From Schistocephalus solidus (lineage: Eukaryota; Platyhelminthes; Cestoda; Diphyllobothriidea; Diphyllobothriidae), in NCBI GenBank assembly GCA_017591395.1, contig WEDG01005554.1, forward strand, positions 54,911 through 118,910: 64,000 nucleotides of DNA, written 5' to 3'. The position numbers and the translations under genes are program-made. Positions 32,463 to 42,773 of the stretch are shown here, in pieces. Numbering within the stretch: position 1 is the stretch's first letter; each line of letters starts with the position of its first letter. The notes under the pieces are model-generated. The model saw nothing but the letters and a program-made list of their open reading frames with translations, was not told where the DNA came from and ran no database searches.

Positions 32463-32825
32463 TATACATTCGGTAACCTATCAGGAGACTGCTTCCTAAA
32501 GTTTGCGTGGAAAGTTCGTTCACGCGGTGCCATCATAGGTGTGCTGGTGAAAGAAGAGGATCCCGAGGCAACAGGTTAGTGAACGAAGTCAGATGCAAGA
32601 ATGGCCAGACGCCCAAAGAACGGCCAATACGCCTCCGACTTCAGTGAGTGAAAAAGTCAGGAGGTAGGTGATGATAAGTGAAATCGTGTACGACCCTTGA
32701 TAAGGAATAACCATCAGATAACTTATTTTTTTGCAATCCGACGGAATTAGAGCCTTAGACTTCAAACAGGAGGAAGAAAAACACAGGTGAAGTAAAAATT
32801 CTGATAAATACTGACACGAAAAATA
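32463..32825. other. ELOF1 3' flank, no feature seen
   Basis: In the ~150 bp after the stop codon I see no AATAAA on the minus strand; AAAAAAATAAG at about 32725-32735 is the nearest to a polyadenylation signal. No repeat or open frame is supported. Confidence 0.35.
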
Positions 32826-33110
32826 TTAGGAATTAGCAACCTCGCACTCATCAATCCAGTCATTATAAACGTCAATCTCCTGACTTAGATAATTTACAGG
32901 ACACTGATAGTCTTCGAGGCAGATCCGGCACTGAACGTAGCCTGTGCCCCGATCACGATTCCTGTCAAGCTTTAAATTAAGAAAGGTAACTTGCATTTCG
33001 ACTTCACATGAGCGTTCATGGTTGCAAAATGGGCAATTAAACTGCTTGGGTAGTGCCTCTATTATTTTTCGCTTGGGCGGTGGCTTCCGTGAACTACGTC
33101 GTCTTCCCAT
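32826..33110 (-). CDS. ELOF1: Transcription elongation factor 1 homolog (ELOF1 / Elf1)
   Basis: The 94-residue product starts [15 protein letters not shown], the basic N-terminus of ELOF1. It has a Cys4 zinc ribbon (CPFC near residue 26 and CRIC near residue 58) and ends [17 protein letters not shown]1 travels with RNA polymerase II in the nucleus and helps elongation and transcription-coupled repair. The human protein is 83 residues; this one carries about 10 extra between the two Cys pairs ([10 protein letters not shown]). An upstream in-frame ATG (33128) would add MCCLSV, but MGRR is the family start. It has one exon and no stop. That fits a live compact gene or a young processed copy; I see no poly-A tract or target duplication. 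Confidence 0.9.
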   Translation of the reverse strand: MGRRRSSRKPPPKRKIIEALPKQFNCPFCNHERSCEVEMQVTFLNLKLDRNRDRGTGYVQCRICLEDYQCPVNYLSQEIDVYNDWIDECEVANS

Positions 33111-33557
33111 AACGGAAAGACAACACAAATACTAAAATCGCAGCCTTGTAGTGGGCAAATACGAAAAAAGCGGCAAAATTTCGGTGCATGGATTAGCTAA
33201 GACCAAGCAGTCAAGGATCAGGTTCGCAAAGGTGAGAGTTCCAGGATTAAAATCAGATAAGTGTCTGTTTTTTCAAGTAATATGCTTGCATTATCGCTGA
33301 CGTTTTGGAAAGCTTAGCTGGCTTTCCATTTTCAAAGCGTATACTGCTAATATTGATCAGTGTTTTTAATTGCAGGCTGAACTTTTCGGCCTAAGACTGA
33401 TAGATACTTGTTCTCTCGTCCACTGCCTCGGCCTCTGCGTTGAAGTTTGTGCAGCTTGATGGCCGCTGGTTTTAGGTAACCCCACATCATTCGAAGGTGC
33501 TTTTAAGCCTGTTTCCTTTCCAATGGGTTCTTCGCGTGGCCATATTCCCATATTTAC
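33111..33557. other. ELOF1 5' flank, no feature seen
   Basis: The upstream sequence is AT-rich. A splice-acceptor-like tttttaattgcag occurs on the plus strand at 33363-33375, but no coherent exon follows it. The open stretch 33366-33644 (minus) crosses into the Gypsy-1 LTR and is not a gene. Confidence 0.35.
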
Positions 33558-34080
33558 CTTAGAAAGTTCTAACCACGTGTTCCACGCGCGTCCGCAGAAA
33601 CTTCTAGAAAACGCGCCCCTTATGGGACGCACGCGATTCTTCATTCTTTTTATACGTCTAGCATTTAAACATGATGTAGGTTTCTTATAAAGAGGTTTTA
33701 TAACATAACAATATAGTTTAAATGTTAATGGAAGGAAAATATACCTAGCTTAAGTATGTTTAGTTTCACTACCCCAATGCATTTCAACCAAAGCATTACT
33801 GATGGGATCCGACCTTGTCAATGGAGATGTTATAAATACGGGCAAGGAATAAAATCCGGGACCTTCGTTTTCGGCCGAGCTTGACAACCAGGCATCCTCG
33901 TTGCAGCCCGTCATTCGCTCCTCCCGGATCTCAGCTGGACAGCCATCCTCTGGATTTAGATTATGTTTGTACCTAGGTTTTTCGCTTACCCCTAGTTTTT
34001 TTTATACGTTACTTAGGTTATTAGTAAACTGTACATATTAAGGTCTTTCTTCCCTCCTGGGTCGTGGCAAACACGTTACA
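33558..34080 (+). repeat. Gypsy-1 5' LTR
   Basis: The first ~165 bp match 59590-59757, which starts TGTAGAAAG; the start here has decayed to cttagaaag. It ends cacgttaca at 34080. A TATA-like ttataaata at 33829-33837 could be the old promoter. Confidence 0.75.
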
Positions 34081-34083
34081 AAT

Positions 34084-34097
34084 TGGCGGCAGTGGCG
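34084..34097 (+). promoter_or_regulatory. Gypsy-1 primer binding site (decayed)
   Basis: TGGCGGCAGTGGCG sits three bases after the LTR. It matches the TRIM site TGGTGGCAGCGGTG with three transitions, so it may once have been a tRNA-Leu(AAG) site. Confidence 0.5.
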
Positions 34098-34117
34098 TTC
34101 CTTCCACTAAGGGGGGA

Positions 34118-34845
34118 ATTTATAAAAGGGTCCTCCTGGTATTTGAGGCAGCTCCCTTGATATTATATTGGTCTCTTATTATATTTCGATCATCCTTTGC
34201 AGTTAATCTTTGCATTCACTTTTTCTTCCCCTCATTTTAAACTTCCATTACCAAGTCTTGACAACCTTGATACTTTCCTCCGAATTTGCAACCCTGACGA
34301 TAGTCTCCAGGTTCTGTTGATGATCGAGGCGGGTTCTGAGGGTTTCGCCTCTTTGGTGATGGACTATGCAGTCAGCAAGGTCGCATCTCGATGATGATCT
34401 CGTGACCTCTTCTGTCCCCTCTTCGTTTCGACCATGTTGTCTACGATGAGTTCGTCCTCTCTCACCTCCACTGGTGTTTATAAACAGTAGCTCTGACTGC
34501 TATATTATCTCTCACCCGACAAGGAGCGTTCCGAACCCTCATACGTTGTCATCAACATCACAATACTATCCCATTGCATTTAGCTATTAATTTTTTAGTG
34601 AAGCAGTTTTTTTTTCCTATTTTTTTTAAATTGGCGGCTCGCTTCTTTTCCAGTTCACCGTATATGCCAAAGATTGTTGACTTTTGTTTTAAAAATGGCA
34701 AATCTTTTTGAATCGGATATGTTTACCATACTACTCATTTCTGCTGTTCATATGAATGCTAACATAGTGCAGCAATTATCCACTTTGTATCTATTTAAAC
34801 CTCTGGGCCTTAAATATACAATTTATTTATTTATATAATAACTGG
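34118..34845 (+). mobile_element. LINE B 3'-UTR-only insertion (B4) in the Gypsy-1 leader
   Basis: It matches the B 3' UTR from B1 and B3 (gggtcctcctggtatttgag onward) and ends with a TTTA-repeat tail. There is no RT coding sequence, so this is a severely 5'-truncated LINE insertion. The hairpin region is damaged: GAAGCAGT and its T-tract remain (34601-34615), but the partner half was deleted between cggctcgc and ttctttt. The open stretch 34197-34394 is not a gene. Confidence 0.82.
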
Positions 34846-34849
34846 GGAA

Positions 34850-35790
34850 ATTGATCAAGGTGTTGCTGAAGCTCGCTGTGCACTCTGTACCCCACCAGAA
34901 AAACTGACTCGTGACAGAGATTTTACTCGCCGGGAGGCACGGTGCAAAGACTACCTCTAAGGTTTTGATGCAAAGGCGCAGAGTGGGGCAGTCCTGACTC
35001 TTTTGGATGACGAAGTGTACGATCTCGCTAGTTTAGCAGACATCTCGGCGGCCGCATTTCCCTCGGTTGTCCTCGACGGCCTCCAAAAAATCCTTGGGAG
35101 TTCCGAAAACCCTTGGGTCATGCAGGCAGACTTCCATTGATGTTAGCAACAACCGGTGGGAGTACATCAACGACTTCTAATAGGCCCTTCGACTCCTCGG
35201 GCGGATGGCTTTCCCCACCCTGAACAATCGGGTGCTTGAGCAGCTTGTCACGGAAATCCACGACCCTCAAATCCGAAAGGCCGTCAACCCTCGAGAAGGC
35301 TCTTGCCCTGGCTCGGGAAGAGGAAGTCCTTCAGGCCGCCTGTGAACAACCACCGCGATCGCTGTTCGGTGTCACAGCCCTCCAGCCCTACCCTACCCGT
35401 GACGCCTCCACTCAAATGCCTTGGCAGCCCTGCTCCTGCGGCTCCTGTCCCCGACGAAACCACTGGCGTCGGCCCCAAACACAACGACCAAACAAGCCCC
35501 AAGCCCGCCGCACCATTAAGGTCATTGACGCAGCCCCAGGAGCCAGTGACGGTGAGTATAACATCGTTTCTGGTACACTTATATCATGTTTAAGCTCCAC
35601 TAATTGCCCCTTAGTCCAAGGCTCCGAAGACAGCACTACTCTTTCCTGTTTAGTAGATTCCGGCGCTGGATGTCCGTTAGTACGTCAGCAGCCTTTCCTT
35701 GACATTCAGACAAAATCTGATACGGTGATATGCCCAACTTTACCCTTCATATGGCTAACGGGGCAAACCTCAAGCATACTGGTCTGGTAG
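34850..35790 (+). pseudogene. Gypsy-1 Gag and protease
   Basis: One frame (34975-35135) reads QSGAVLTLLDDEVYDLASLA, DISAAAFPSVVLDGLQKILG, SSENPWVMQADFH, a Gag core. After stops it continues FPTLNNRVLEQLVTEIHDPQ and IRKAV, then shifts frame into 35236-35790: EKALALAREEEVLQAACEQP. A clear CCHC knuckle is missing; CSCGSCPRRNH (35425-35460) may be its remains. The protease follows: LSCLVDSGAGCPLVRQQPF, with the catalytic DSG-A motif intact. Frameshift and stops are at about 35140-35290. Confidence 0.8.
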
Positions 35791-36059
35791 AATTTTCCCT
35801 GGATTTAGCTGGAGTTAGTTTTACCCACTAATTTATTGTGTCCCCTGATATAACTTGGGATTGTATTATAGGTGTTTGATTTTTTGAATAAGTTTAAATT
35901 TTCCTTAGACTTCGGTAGGCGCCTCCTGTACACAGCCTCTGTTAAGGTACCCTTTTCTTTCCCGTATTCCAAGACAAGTCAGGGTACCTGTGTCTACAGC
36001 TGCCTTTAATGCTAAGAACTTATTCCAGCACATCTTGATCAGACCAGTGTCAAGAGGTT

Positions 36060-36664
36060 AGGTGATTTAGTTGAAGAATTTAAAGACATCTTTGACTGGG
36101 ATAGGAAGTCTACGGGAAGGACGAATGTGACGGGGGACGCACGACCAATCTGGGTCCTACCTAGTCGGCTTACAAGTTTTTACCAGAATGAATATGATGC
36201 GCTTACAAGCGATATGCTCAGCCGTAATATTAGCAGGCCATTTTATTCTCCCTGGTCATCACCGATAGTGCTTGTAAGAAAAAAGACGACTCAATGCAAT
36301 CATGCATTGACTATAGAAAACTCAACAGCGTGACTAAGAAAGATTCCTTTCCACTTCTGCGAATTGACGCGACTTTGGGCACTCTCGCCGGTAATACCAT
36401 GTTTGCGACACTTTATTTATCTTCTGGCTTATGGCATGTGGAAGTGAGACCCGCTGACAGAGAAAAGACGGCTTTTGCTGTCCCTTCAGGTCTCTACAAA
36501 TTTGAGACAATGCCTTTTGGGTAAGCAAATGCCCCTAGAACTTTCCAGCGGTTAATGAATCAGGTCCTTTCGCATTTGATTTCAAACTCGTGTATTGTAT
36601 ACATGGACGATATTATCGTCCTCGGTAAGAATTTTAATAACCACCTAGAAAATCTTCGGTCTAT
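36060..36664 (+). pseudogene. Gypsy-1 reverse transcriptase, N-terminal two thirds
   Basis: Across two frames: LPSRLTSFYQNEYDALTSDM, SPWSSPIVLVRKK, SCIDYRKLNSVTKKDSFPL, LYLSSGLWHVEVRPADREKT, AFAVPSGLYKFETMPFG, a stop at 36522-36524, NAPRTFQRLMNQVL and IVYMDDIIVLGKNF. The YMDD motif is intact, but the first catalytic Asp (normally LDL-SG) is Tyr, so even without the stop the enzyme would be inactive. The gene breaks at NNHLENLRS, where LINE A entered, and resumes at 41145. Confidence 0.87.
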
Positions 36665-36845
36665 TTAGAATTTATATTTAGAATTTAGATTTGGTTAGCA
36701 CCGGCAAGGCACTGTCTAAGCAAACATTAGTAACGAAATAAAGTTATGACAATGTGTGCAGATAAAATGTACAAATACATAACTTGTCCTGCTATGTCAA
36801 CAGTTAGCGATGTTTTAAAATTAATGGTGAACTAGTAAAAAATAG

Positions 36846-36931
36846 GCAGTGAAAAAAACTCCTACCATCAAAATGGAGGCAGAGTTTAATAAGCCTTCAT
36901 TTTTAATAGAAGGTAGGAGAAAAAAAACTGC
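36846..36931 (-). ncRNA. ENE-like U-rich internal-loop hairpin, LINE A (A2)
   Basis: The minus-strand RNA would be GCAGU (36931-36927), U7, CUCCUACC (36919-36912), a 45-nt cap, GGUAGGAG (36866-36859), U7C, then ACUGC (36850-36846). Both helices are perfect. The upper helix differs from LINE B (CUCCUAG/CUAGGAG) by paired changes, which supports a selected structure. Confidence 0.65.
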
Positions 36932-37268
36932 TTAGGAAAAAATGGTCAGGTGGTAGATTAGGATAATATGGTAGTAGCATTTCAGAATGAGATAATGAAA
37001 CGTCAAGGTGATTCGTTCTTGATCTCTTAGGCGTATGAAACAAAATCTCATGGAAATGCGTCAATGAACTTAAGTCCTCAGCATCTAAGGATCCAGAATT
37101 GAAATTCTGATGATGGTTAGTATCCAAAGAAACTATAGCAATTTAGACTGTGGACCACCGAATTTCTACGTCCGAATGACGTCATCGTTTGGATGACTGG
37201 TGATCTAAGGAGGCATCATAGTTCATGGGCGACCCGAGGTAGCGAAAATATAGTTTCAAGAGGGTCAC

Positions 37269-38770
37269 TTAAATTCCAGATGGTCCTTTCTCCGAGTCAT
37301 GGGGAAAGCTACTGGGAAAAGATGAGGAAAATAAAAGGTTAATAGAATCAGTGTTGAGATAAATGTGCAGTCTTCGCTTGAATGCAGATAGACGAGTTAA
37401 CGAACTTATTTCAATTGGCAAGTTATTCCAAAGAAAACTATACCTAGAAGCAAAGAAGAGAGAGCATTTACACGTGGAGGATGCAGGGGGAGGTACAATA
37501 AGTGCAGAAATTTTTAGGTTATAAGGAAGAATAACGGGGGTAATGACAGAAAGCTTAAGGAGAGTTGAACTATTATTTAGTCGGAAAAGGAGACAAAAGC
37601 CTGCTTCAAGTTTCCTGACCCAAAGAAATTTTAGCTTCATTAGCTGGCATCTTGTTGAGTAGGAAGTAGTTGAAAGAGTCGGAAATAGGAGTTTTTTTGT
37701 GAAATGTCTTTGGACATTTTCAATTTTTGAACGGCTAGATTCGTTCATTAAACCGAAGCCGTGTTGGGAAAAGTTGATAATTTGATTGCTTTTGCAAAAA
37801 TCCGTGATTTGTTTTGCAATTAGTTTTTCGAAAAGTTTAGCAAGAGAGGGCGTTTTATGAACACCGCGATAGTTATGAATGTCCGAGCGGGAGCCAGATT
37901 TAAAAACTTTTATTATAATAGAAGTTTTCCAGTAATCGGGGAAGAAACCATTTTCGAGAAATACTGAGAATAACTTGCTTAGTAAAGGTGTAAAATCCCT
38001 TAACTGTTTAATAAGTGAGTTTGGAATGTTATCAGTTCCAACCGAATGTTAATGTTTTAGTTGAGCTATTTCCTTTTGAATACATGAAGGCGAGAAATTA
38101 ATGATTGTTAGAAGTGAATTTGAAAGCAGAGGAATTGTGGGAGTGGGGCTAGTTTCAGTGGTAAAGTGGTTGGCAAAAAACGTATTTAACAACTCTGCTT
38201 TGCCCAAATCGTTTGTAACAAATTATTTGTTACAGTCGAGTAAGGGCGGAGTTACATTCCGACACTTAGCCGATGACCGAACATGGAAGATATGAGCAAC
38301 AGATTTGGATGAATTGCCATCACTTAGTGCCCGAAACTCCCTGTGCTTATCTCTCGCGAGCCTAATTTTCGATGCTAATTCAAATATTTGTGCATTCCTC
38401 AAATTAACAGACAAAGAGCTTTCAGATGAATCTTTAAGTTGTTTTCGTTATTTTTTAAGTATGTGCTGGAGAAAATGTGGAACAGTAGAAGAAGCTGCAT
38501 TTGAATTAAAAATCTTAAACGAGATTAAAGCCTGGATTTGTTCTGTGAGGCTCTGCAATAGCTCACGGTAAAAGTGTGGACCGTTGATTGCGAATATACT
38601 ATGCCAATCAAGATTGCTTACGAAATTATTTATCATTTCATGGTTTGTGTTAGCAAAGCCGAGGTTATTGCATTTAACCTCAGGCTTCGTAAGAAGGGGG
38701 ACTGGAAAACAACAGTGAATTATTGCGTGATCACTTGTGAAAAGATCATGATGAAAATTCATAAAGAGAG
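37269..38770 (-). pseudogene. LINE A2 reverse transcriptase with palm deleted
   Basis: The linker (38762-38448, 38414-38223) reads NNFVSNLDWHSIFAINGPHF and NLRNAQIFELASKIRLARDK. RT start sequence matching A1 follows to about 37765 (KHGF-equivalent, here reading into the junction). At about 37755 the sequence jumps to the thumb: MNESSRSKIENVQRHFTKKL, LKFLWVRKLEAGFCLLFRLN, SFLWNNLPIEISSLTRLSAF, ending KGPSGI and the stop at 37271-37269. Everything from just after HGF to just before the thumb, including motifs A, B and YADD, is gone. Confidence 0.82.
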
Positions 38771-38938
38771 GGTGGACATCTTTTGTAAAAATTAAATCTT
38801 ATATGTTGTCATTTCTAATAACTGATCTGACCAGTTGGAACATGTTTGAAAAGTTAATAGTATCGACCAATTTCTGATGTTTAGGCGGAGAGGAATTTGC
38901 CTGCCAGTCTATGTCTGGCAGATTGAAATCGCCTACGA

Positions 38939-39583
38939 TTATTTGACATCAAATTGAGTGTCTGCAACTTTTTCAAATATTTCACAGAGCTCACTTTCAT
39001 TGCCAGAATAACACGGATGATTATAGACACAGCCAATTAACGCTTTTTTATTGTGAGGGAGGATGACTGAAGCAAAGCATACATTTCCAGAAAAGGACGA
39101 AATGCTCAGCTGAAAAGGGAAATGTACAAAGGATGACTTAATGTTAAGGAGGCAACCACCGCCACGTTTTTTAGCGCGGTCTTGTGGGTACAAATATAAA
39201 TTACCTATAGCAAGCGTTGAGTCAGAAATAAGAGAGTGAGCCCAGGATTCAGTGATGCACAGCACATCTGGATCAAGCTCAAAGGCTACTGTTCTAAGCT
39301 CAGCCATCTTATTTACAACTGACCTCGCATTGAGTGAAACTAAGCTGAGCGTATTCCTGAGCGGCAGGTTACGCTCATCAGTATTTATAAAAAAAGGATA
39401 ATTTGGTGGTAGAGAAGAAAACTGGAAAGAAGAAACGAAAGGTGGGAAATAAAATTGTTCTGGTCTACAATTTGTCGAAATGTTACTGTTATGAGAACTG
39501 AGATTATTGTACAGCGGCATATTTGGATGAAAACTTTGGAAAGGAAAGCTATATTGTGGCGTTTGAAAGATAGGGGGTGGCAT
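38939..39583 (-). pseudogene. LINE A2 endonuclease
   Basis: This 214-residue open frame opens with a Pro/Phe/Asn-rich leader, then TLSLVSLNARSVVNKMAELR, VLCITESWAHSLISDS, KKRGGGCLLNIKSSF, VCFASVILPHNKKALIGCVY and NHPCYSGNESELCEIFEKV. The N and E catalytic motifs are intact. The frame stops before the GDFN motif, seen out of frame at about 38930-38900 (VGDFNLPDIDWQ-like). It is the cleanest A-family nuclease here, but it is C-terminally broken. Confidence 0.82.
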
Positions 39584-39824
39584 AGAAATGAGATTTTGAG
39601 GGAAGTTAGCATAAATTGGAGGAAAATGTGCATTTGAAAAAGGAATAAATTATTTTGAAAAACTGGTAACATAATTAATAGCGTTAAGTATTTGGGGATT
39701 TCGGCCACCTTTTGGGTTGGGAAGGGTGCTAACATTAGCGTTCGCAGCTGTTTTAGATACTGAGGGGTTAGCAGGTTTCCCATCGGTAACTGATTTTAAT
39801 GCCTGGATTAGCCAATGATTCAGA

Positions 39825-40726
39825 TTAACTAGGAGTTTTCTTAGGTGTAGTAGATTTGGCAGCTATAGCAGGCATGGTTTGCTTGGGATGAGAAAGGAGT
39901 GGCTTTGACACAATTTCACTCAAACCAGGAACAAGATTAACGGGTGAAGATTCAGCTGGAATAAAAATTCCTGTCGATCCAGAGGGCCGTGGGCTTGCAT
40001 TAGCTACAGGAAAAACCTCTGAGATAACTTTTGATATTGAAGGTGTAGACGAAGGCTTCTTGTTTGCTAATGAGGGTAAAACCCGACGTTCCATTGGGGT
40101 TTTATCCCTACAGATAAACAACTTGTTTTTTTTCAAATATTGAGCTGAGTGCTCATGCCTAGAGAAAATAAGGTCAACTTCAATCGCTGAAAAAAAGTTT
40201 GACCAGAATTGGCGGGGTTTTGCTACGGAAAGACAACCTTTTAATTTCTGCGACTTTAAAGTTAAAGCCGCACGAGTAAAGGAAATGAAATGCAACGTCC
40301 AGGGGGATTTTACTCTTTGGGAGCGTTTTTTAAAAGAAAATTGAAACTCCTTTTATGTCGGTCAATTGACTCAGTACTGACCATGTTTGTAAAAGGCTCT
40401 AGTTTCACGCATTGTTGAGAAGTGAGTGAAGACAACTTTCCCTCAAAAATGGTACCAAGGATCGTGAATGGAGAACCATATTTAGACATAAACGTATAAA
40501 AGTTTTCCAGGGCGTCAAGTTCTAATTTCTTCATGCTTAAGGTGGGTTGCTCTAGTGGACGTTTTATGCGAAGAGGATGTTTGCGTCTAAGCACTGACTG
40601 GGGTTTCATATTGATTTTAAAATATAAGTATTTTTCAAATCGATAAAACGAAAGTAAAATTGTCACTAGTGACGTTTTGCGAAATAAAAGATGTAATATT
40701 TGAAGTATGTGTTTCAAGCAAAGCAA
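39825..40726 (-). pseudogene. LINE A2 ORF1 (nucleic-acid-binding protein) in two frames
   Basis: The upstream frame (40726-40310) includes KINMKPQSVLRRKHPLRIKR and KLELDALENFYTFMSKYGSP. The downstream frame (40295-39825) includes RAALTLKSQKLKGCLSVAKP, RQFWSNFFSAIEVDLIFSRH and EHSAQYLKKNKLFICRDKTP, then a Ser/Pro-rich tail. Position between the 5' end and the nuclease marks it as ORF1. I see no zinc knuckle. One frameshift (about 40300) divides it. Confidence 0.6.
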
Positions 40727-41144
40727 TGCAAGCAGTAATCTGCTATTTAACGAGTTTAAAGTGAAAATAGAATTAGCGAAGAGGCTATGCAGGATGAAAA
40801 ATTATATATACTGGTATACTAGTTACTGCAAATTATTCTTCGCTTGAAATAAGGTAAACTTACAAAATTTCAACTTTATTTCTAGAATTAACCTTTATAA
40901 TTCCGTCCTTTTGACGTAAATCTGCAAGAACTTTAATGAGGCTATGTAGGGTGAAAAATTTTAAAAACTTTATATTTTAACCTTTTGAAATTGCAATAAC
41001 TGCAAGTGTGTGCAGCTGATAATGAGGTAGAAATACAATAAATTGTCAATAATTAACCTTATATTTTCAACAGGAAACTAAGAAATAGGTTTAAAATTCG
41101 AGAATTCACTTATCTTCAAATTTGAACCAATCGAAATTCTCAGA

Positions 41145-41987
41145 CAGGCCGAGCAAGTGTGTCTTTATCAAGCCACGCATCAAATTTCTAGGCCATGTTG
41201 ACTCTACCACCGGCATAGAGACCGATGATAAGAAGGTATGGTGAATTTGCGACTGGCCTACTCCCACAGACGTATCCGAAGTTTGAAGTTTTTTAGTACT
41301 TTGCCTCGTACTATTGGCGTTTTATCTAGGACTATGCTCCTATGGCAAGCCTGCTTCCTAAGCTGACACAGAAAGACGTCAAATTAACGTGGCCTGCTGA
41401 CTGTGCTACCAGCTTCAATATGCTGAAGGATGAGCTTTGCTCATCTCCGATTCTAGTTTTCCCTAACATCAGCAATGATGCTGGAAAATTTGTGTTAGAC
41501 ACTGACGTTAGCGATAATGCAATAGGTGTTGTCCTCTCCCAGCAGCAACTCGACGGTACCAAACGTGTCATCCAGTACCTCAGTCCTTCACTGACTAAGG
41601 CAGAACGTCGTTACTGCGTGACTCGCAAAGAGATACTAGAATTAACATTCTTTGTTGAAGAATGTCGGGCGTACCTTCAGTATCGACCATTCATCGTGCG
41701 CATGGATCATAGGTCTTTGAAGTGGTTGCGGAACTTTAAGAATCCTGAGGGGCACGTTGATCGGTGGCAATAAAAACTGGCAGAATACGAGTTCGAATGC
41801 GTGTTCCGACCGGTTGCGCCAGCAAGGAGATGCCGATGCTCTCTCAAGGAAACCGCATCGCCCTCACAGAGAATGCCCGTCGTGCACTGATGTCATTATA
41901 TCCGCCGTTGCCGGACGAAGCGACCAGTGCCTACTCTGGGCTGCAGCTCAGAGAGATGATCCACATATATCCCCCATTTCATATTTG
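41145..41987 (+). pseudogene. Gypsy-1 RT end and RNase H
   Basis: After the LINE A insert the frame resumes with PSKCVFIKPRIKFLGHVDST and TGIETDDKKV, the RT thumb. The open frame 41342-41773 is RNase H: TQKDVKLTWPADCATSFNML, FVLDTDVSDNAIGVVLSQQQ, RRYCVTRKEILELTFFVEEC, RPFIVRMDHRSLKWLRNFKN, GHVDRWQ, with the catalytic D-E-D residues in place. After a stop, KLAEYEFECVFRP and, in another frame, GDADALSRKPHR lead to the integrase linker. Small indels at 41150, 41771 and 41815 break it. It is cut by LINE C at 41987. Confidence 0.87.
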
Positions 41988-42401
41988 TAGAACTTGGCAC
42001 GTCGTTTGAAATCGGTTTCGAATTTCAAGTCCCTCGAGCCTACGAGTTTTTTTTTAGTCCCTACCTCAGTGAAGAAGACACGGTGCTGGGAAATTATTAA
42101 AGAATTGTCTATATATTCCCCTTAGTTTGTAAATTACGACTTGGACGTAAGGAATCTGAGGCAAAAAACAACAAAAATTATACTGCTGAGGATTCTTCCC
42201 TGCCCAAGGATTTATCTCAAATGGAATTGCTAGCCTCGATCTTTGCTGATTTCTGAAACTTACGCCAGCTGTGTGTACTCTGCATCTGCTTTCAATCTCG
42301 GAATGGGCTCAAACCAAAGGCAAAGTCCTTATATTTTAATATTCTTATTGTTCAATATCCTAACTGACTCTCTGTTAATTTGTTGGCAATTCTAACATCA
42401 A

Positions 42402-42773
42402 TTGCATTTGCTCTGTATCCTCACAAGTATGCAAAACGCAGGAGCCTTAAATTTAGTGCCACGAAAATATTTTTCACGACCTTGTTTAGCACATGCACCG
42501 CAAAATCGCGTAGAACCGTCTATCGACGCCTCTAGCCATCCGGCCATATTTGCAGGGGATTTTGGTCAGCGAATTAAAAGACTAGCAGAGAGTAGTTGCA
42601 ACTATCCTTATTCTACTAATTGTTCACCTCCCGCTAAACGGGCAAAACGTCTAGTAAGCTCAGTTAATGTAGGTTACGAAGATGAAACTTGTATATGCTG
42701 TTTCAGTCTACTACAGAAATCCTTAGGGATAGAGCAGGAGGAAGGCAATCTAAGGCAAGAAAAAGATAATTAA
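42402..42773 (+). pseudogene. LINE C-outer ORF1, N-terminal part
   Basis: The frame reads ILTSMQNAGALNLVPRK, SHPAIFAGDFGQRIKRLAES, PPAKRAKRLVSSVNVGYEDE and TCICCFSLLQKSLGIEQEEG, ending NLRQEKDN. The last part has a CxxC followed by heptad-like LLQK...IEQE...LRQ, suggesting a short coiled coil. C-inner has the same (49340-49134). The downstream RIGKAL...RPRPH domain lies in broken frames at 43010-43090. Confidence 0.6.

Larger units (their letters stand above)
36665..41130 (-). mobile_element. CR1-like LINE, family A, copy A2, inserted in Gypsy-1 RT
   Basis: This minus-strand element includes a 5' region (about 41130-40730), ORF1 (40726-39825), endonuclease (39583-38939), RT pieces (38770-37269), a ~600-bp 3' UTR with an ENE-like hairpin, and a tail of tandem ttctaaa-type units at about 36665-36690. 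It spans both ends of the LINE, so it was close to full length before a deletion removed the RT palm at about 37755. Confidence 0.87.

Noticed and set aside
33363..33460. Possible 3' splice site and exon on the plus strand near ELOF1
   Set aside because: The frame after tttttaattgcag stops within about 25 codons, matches no family, and would enter the Gypsy-1 LTR.
35284..35636. Open frames on the minus strand opposite Gypsy-1 gag (35284-35502, 35412-35636)
   Set aside because: They are shadows of the GC-rich gag/protease coding strand.
37105..37140. Hammerhead ribozyme-like core (ctgatga...gaaac) in the LINE A 3' UTR, plus strand; also at about 61680
   Set aside because: Two extra bases separate the candidate stem II from GAAA. 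CTG is also part of another local hairpin, and no flanking helices I and III form. It is on the antisense strand of the LINE.
36665..37264. Treating the 600-bp block at 36665, 61246 and 63792 as an independent MITE or SINE
   Set aside because: In A2 it continues without a break from the LINE A stop codon, so it is first of all the LINE A 3' UTR. Whether it also moves alone is raised as a finding.
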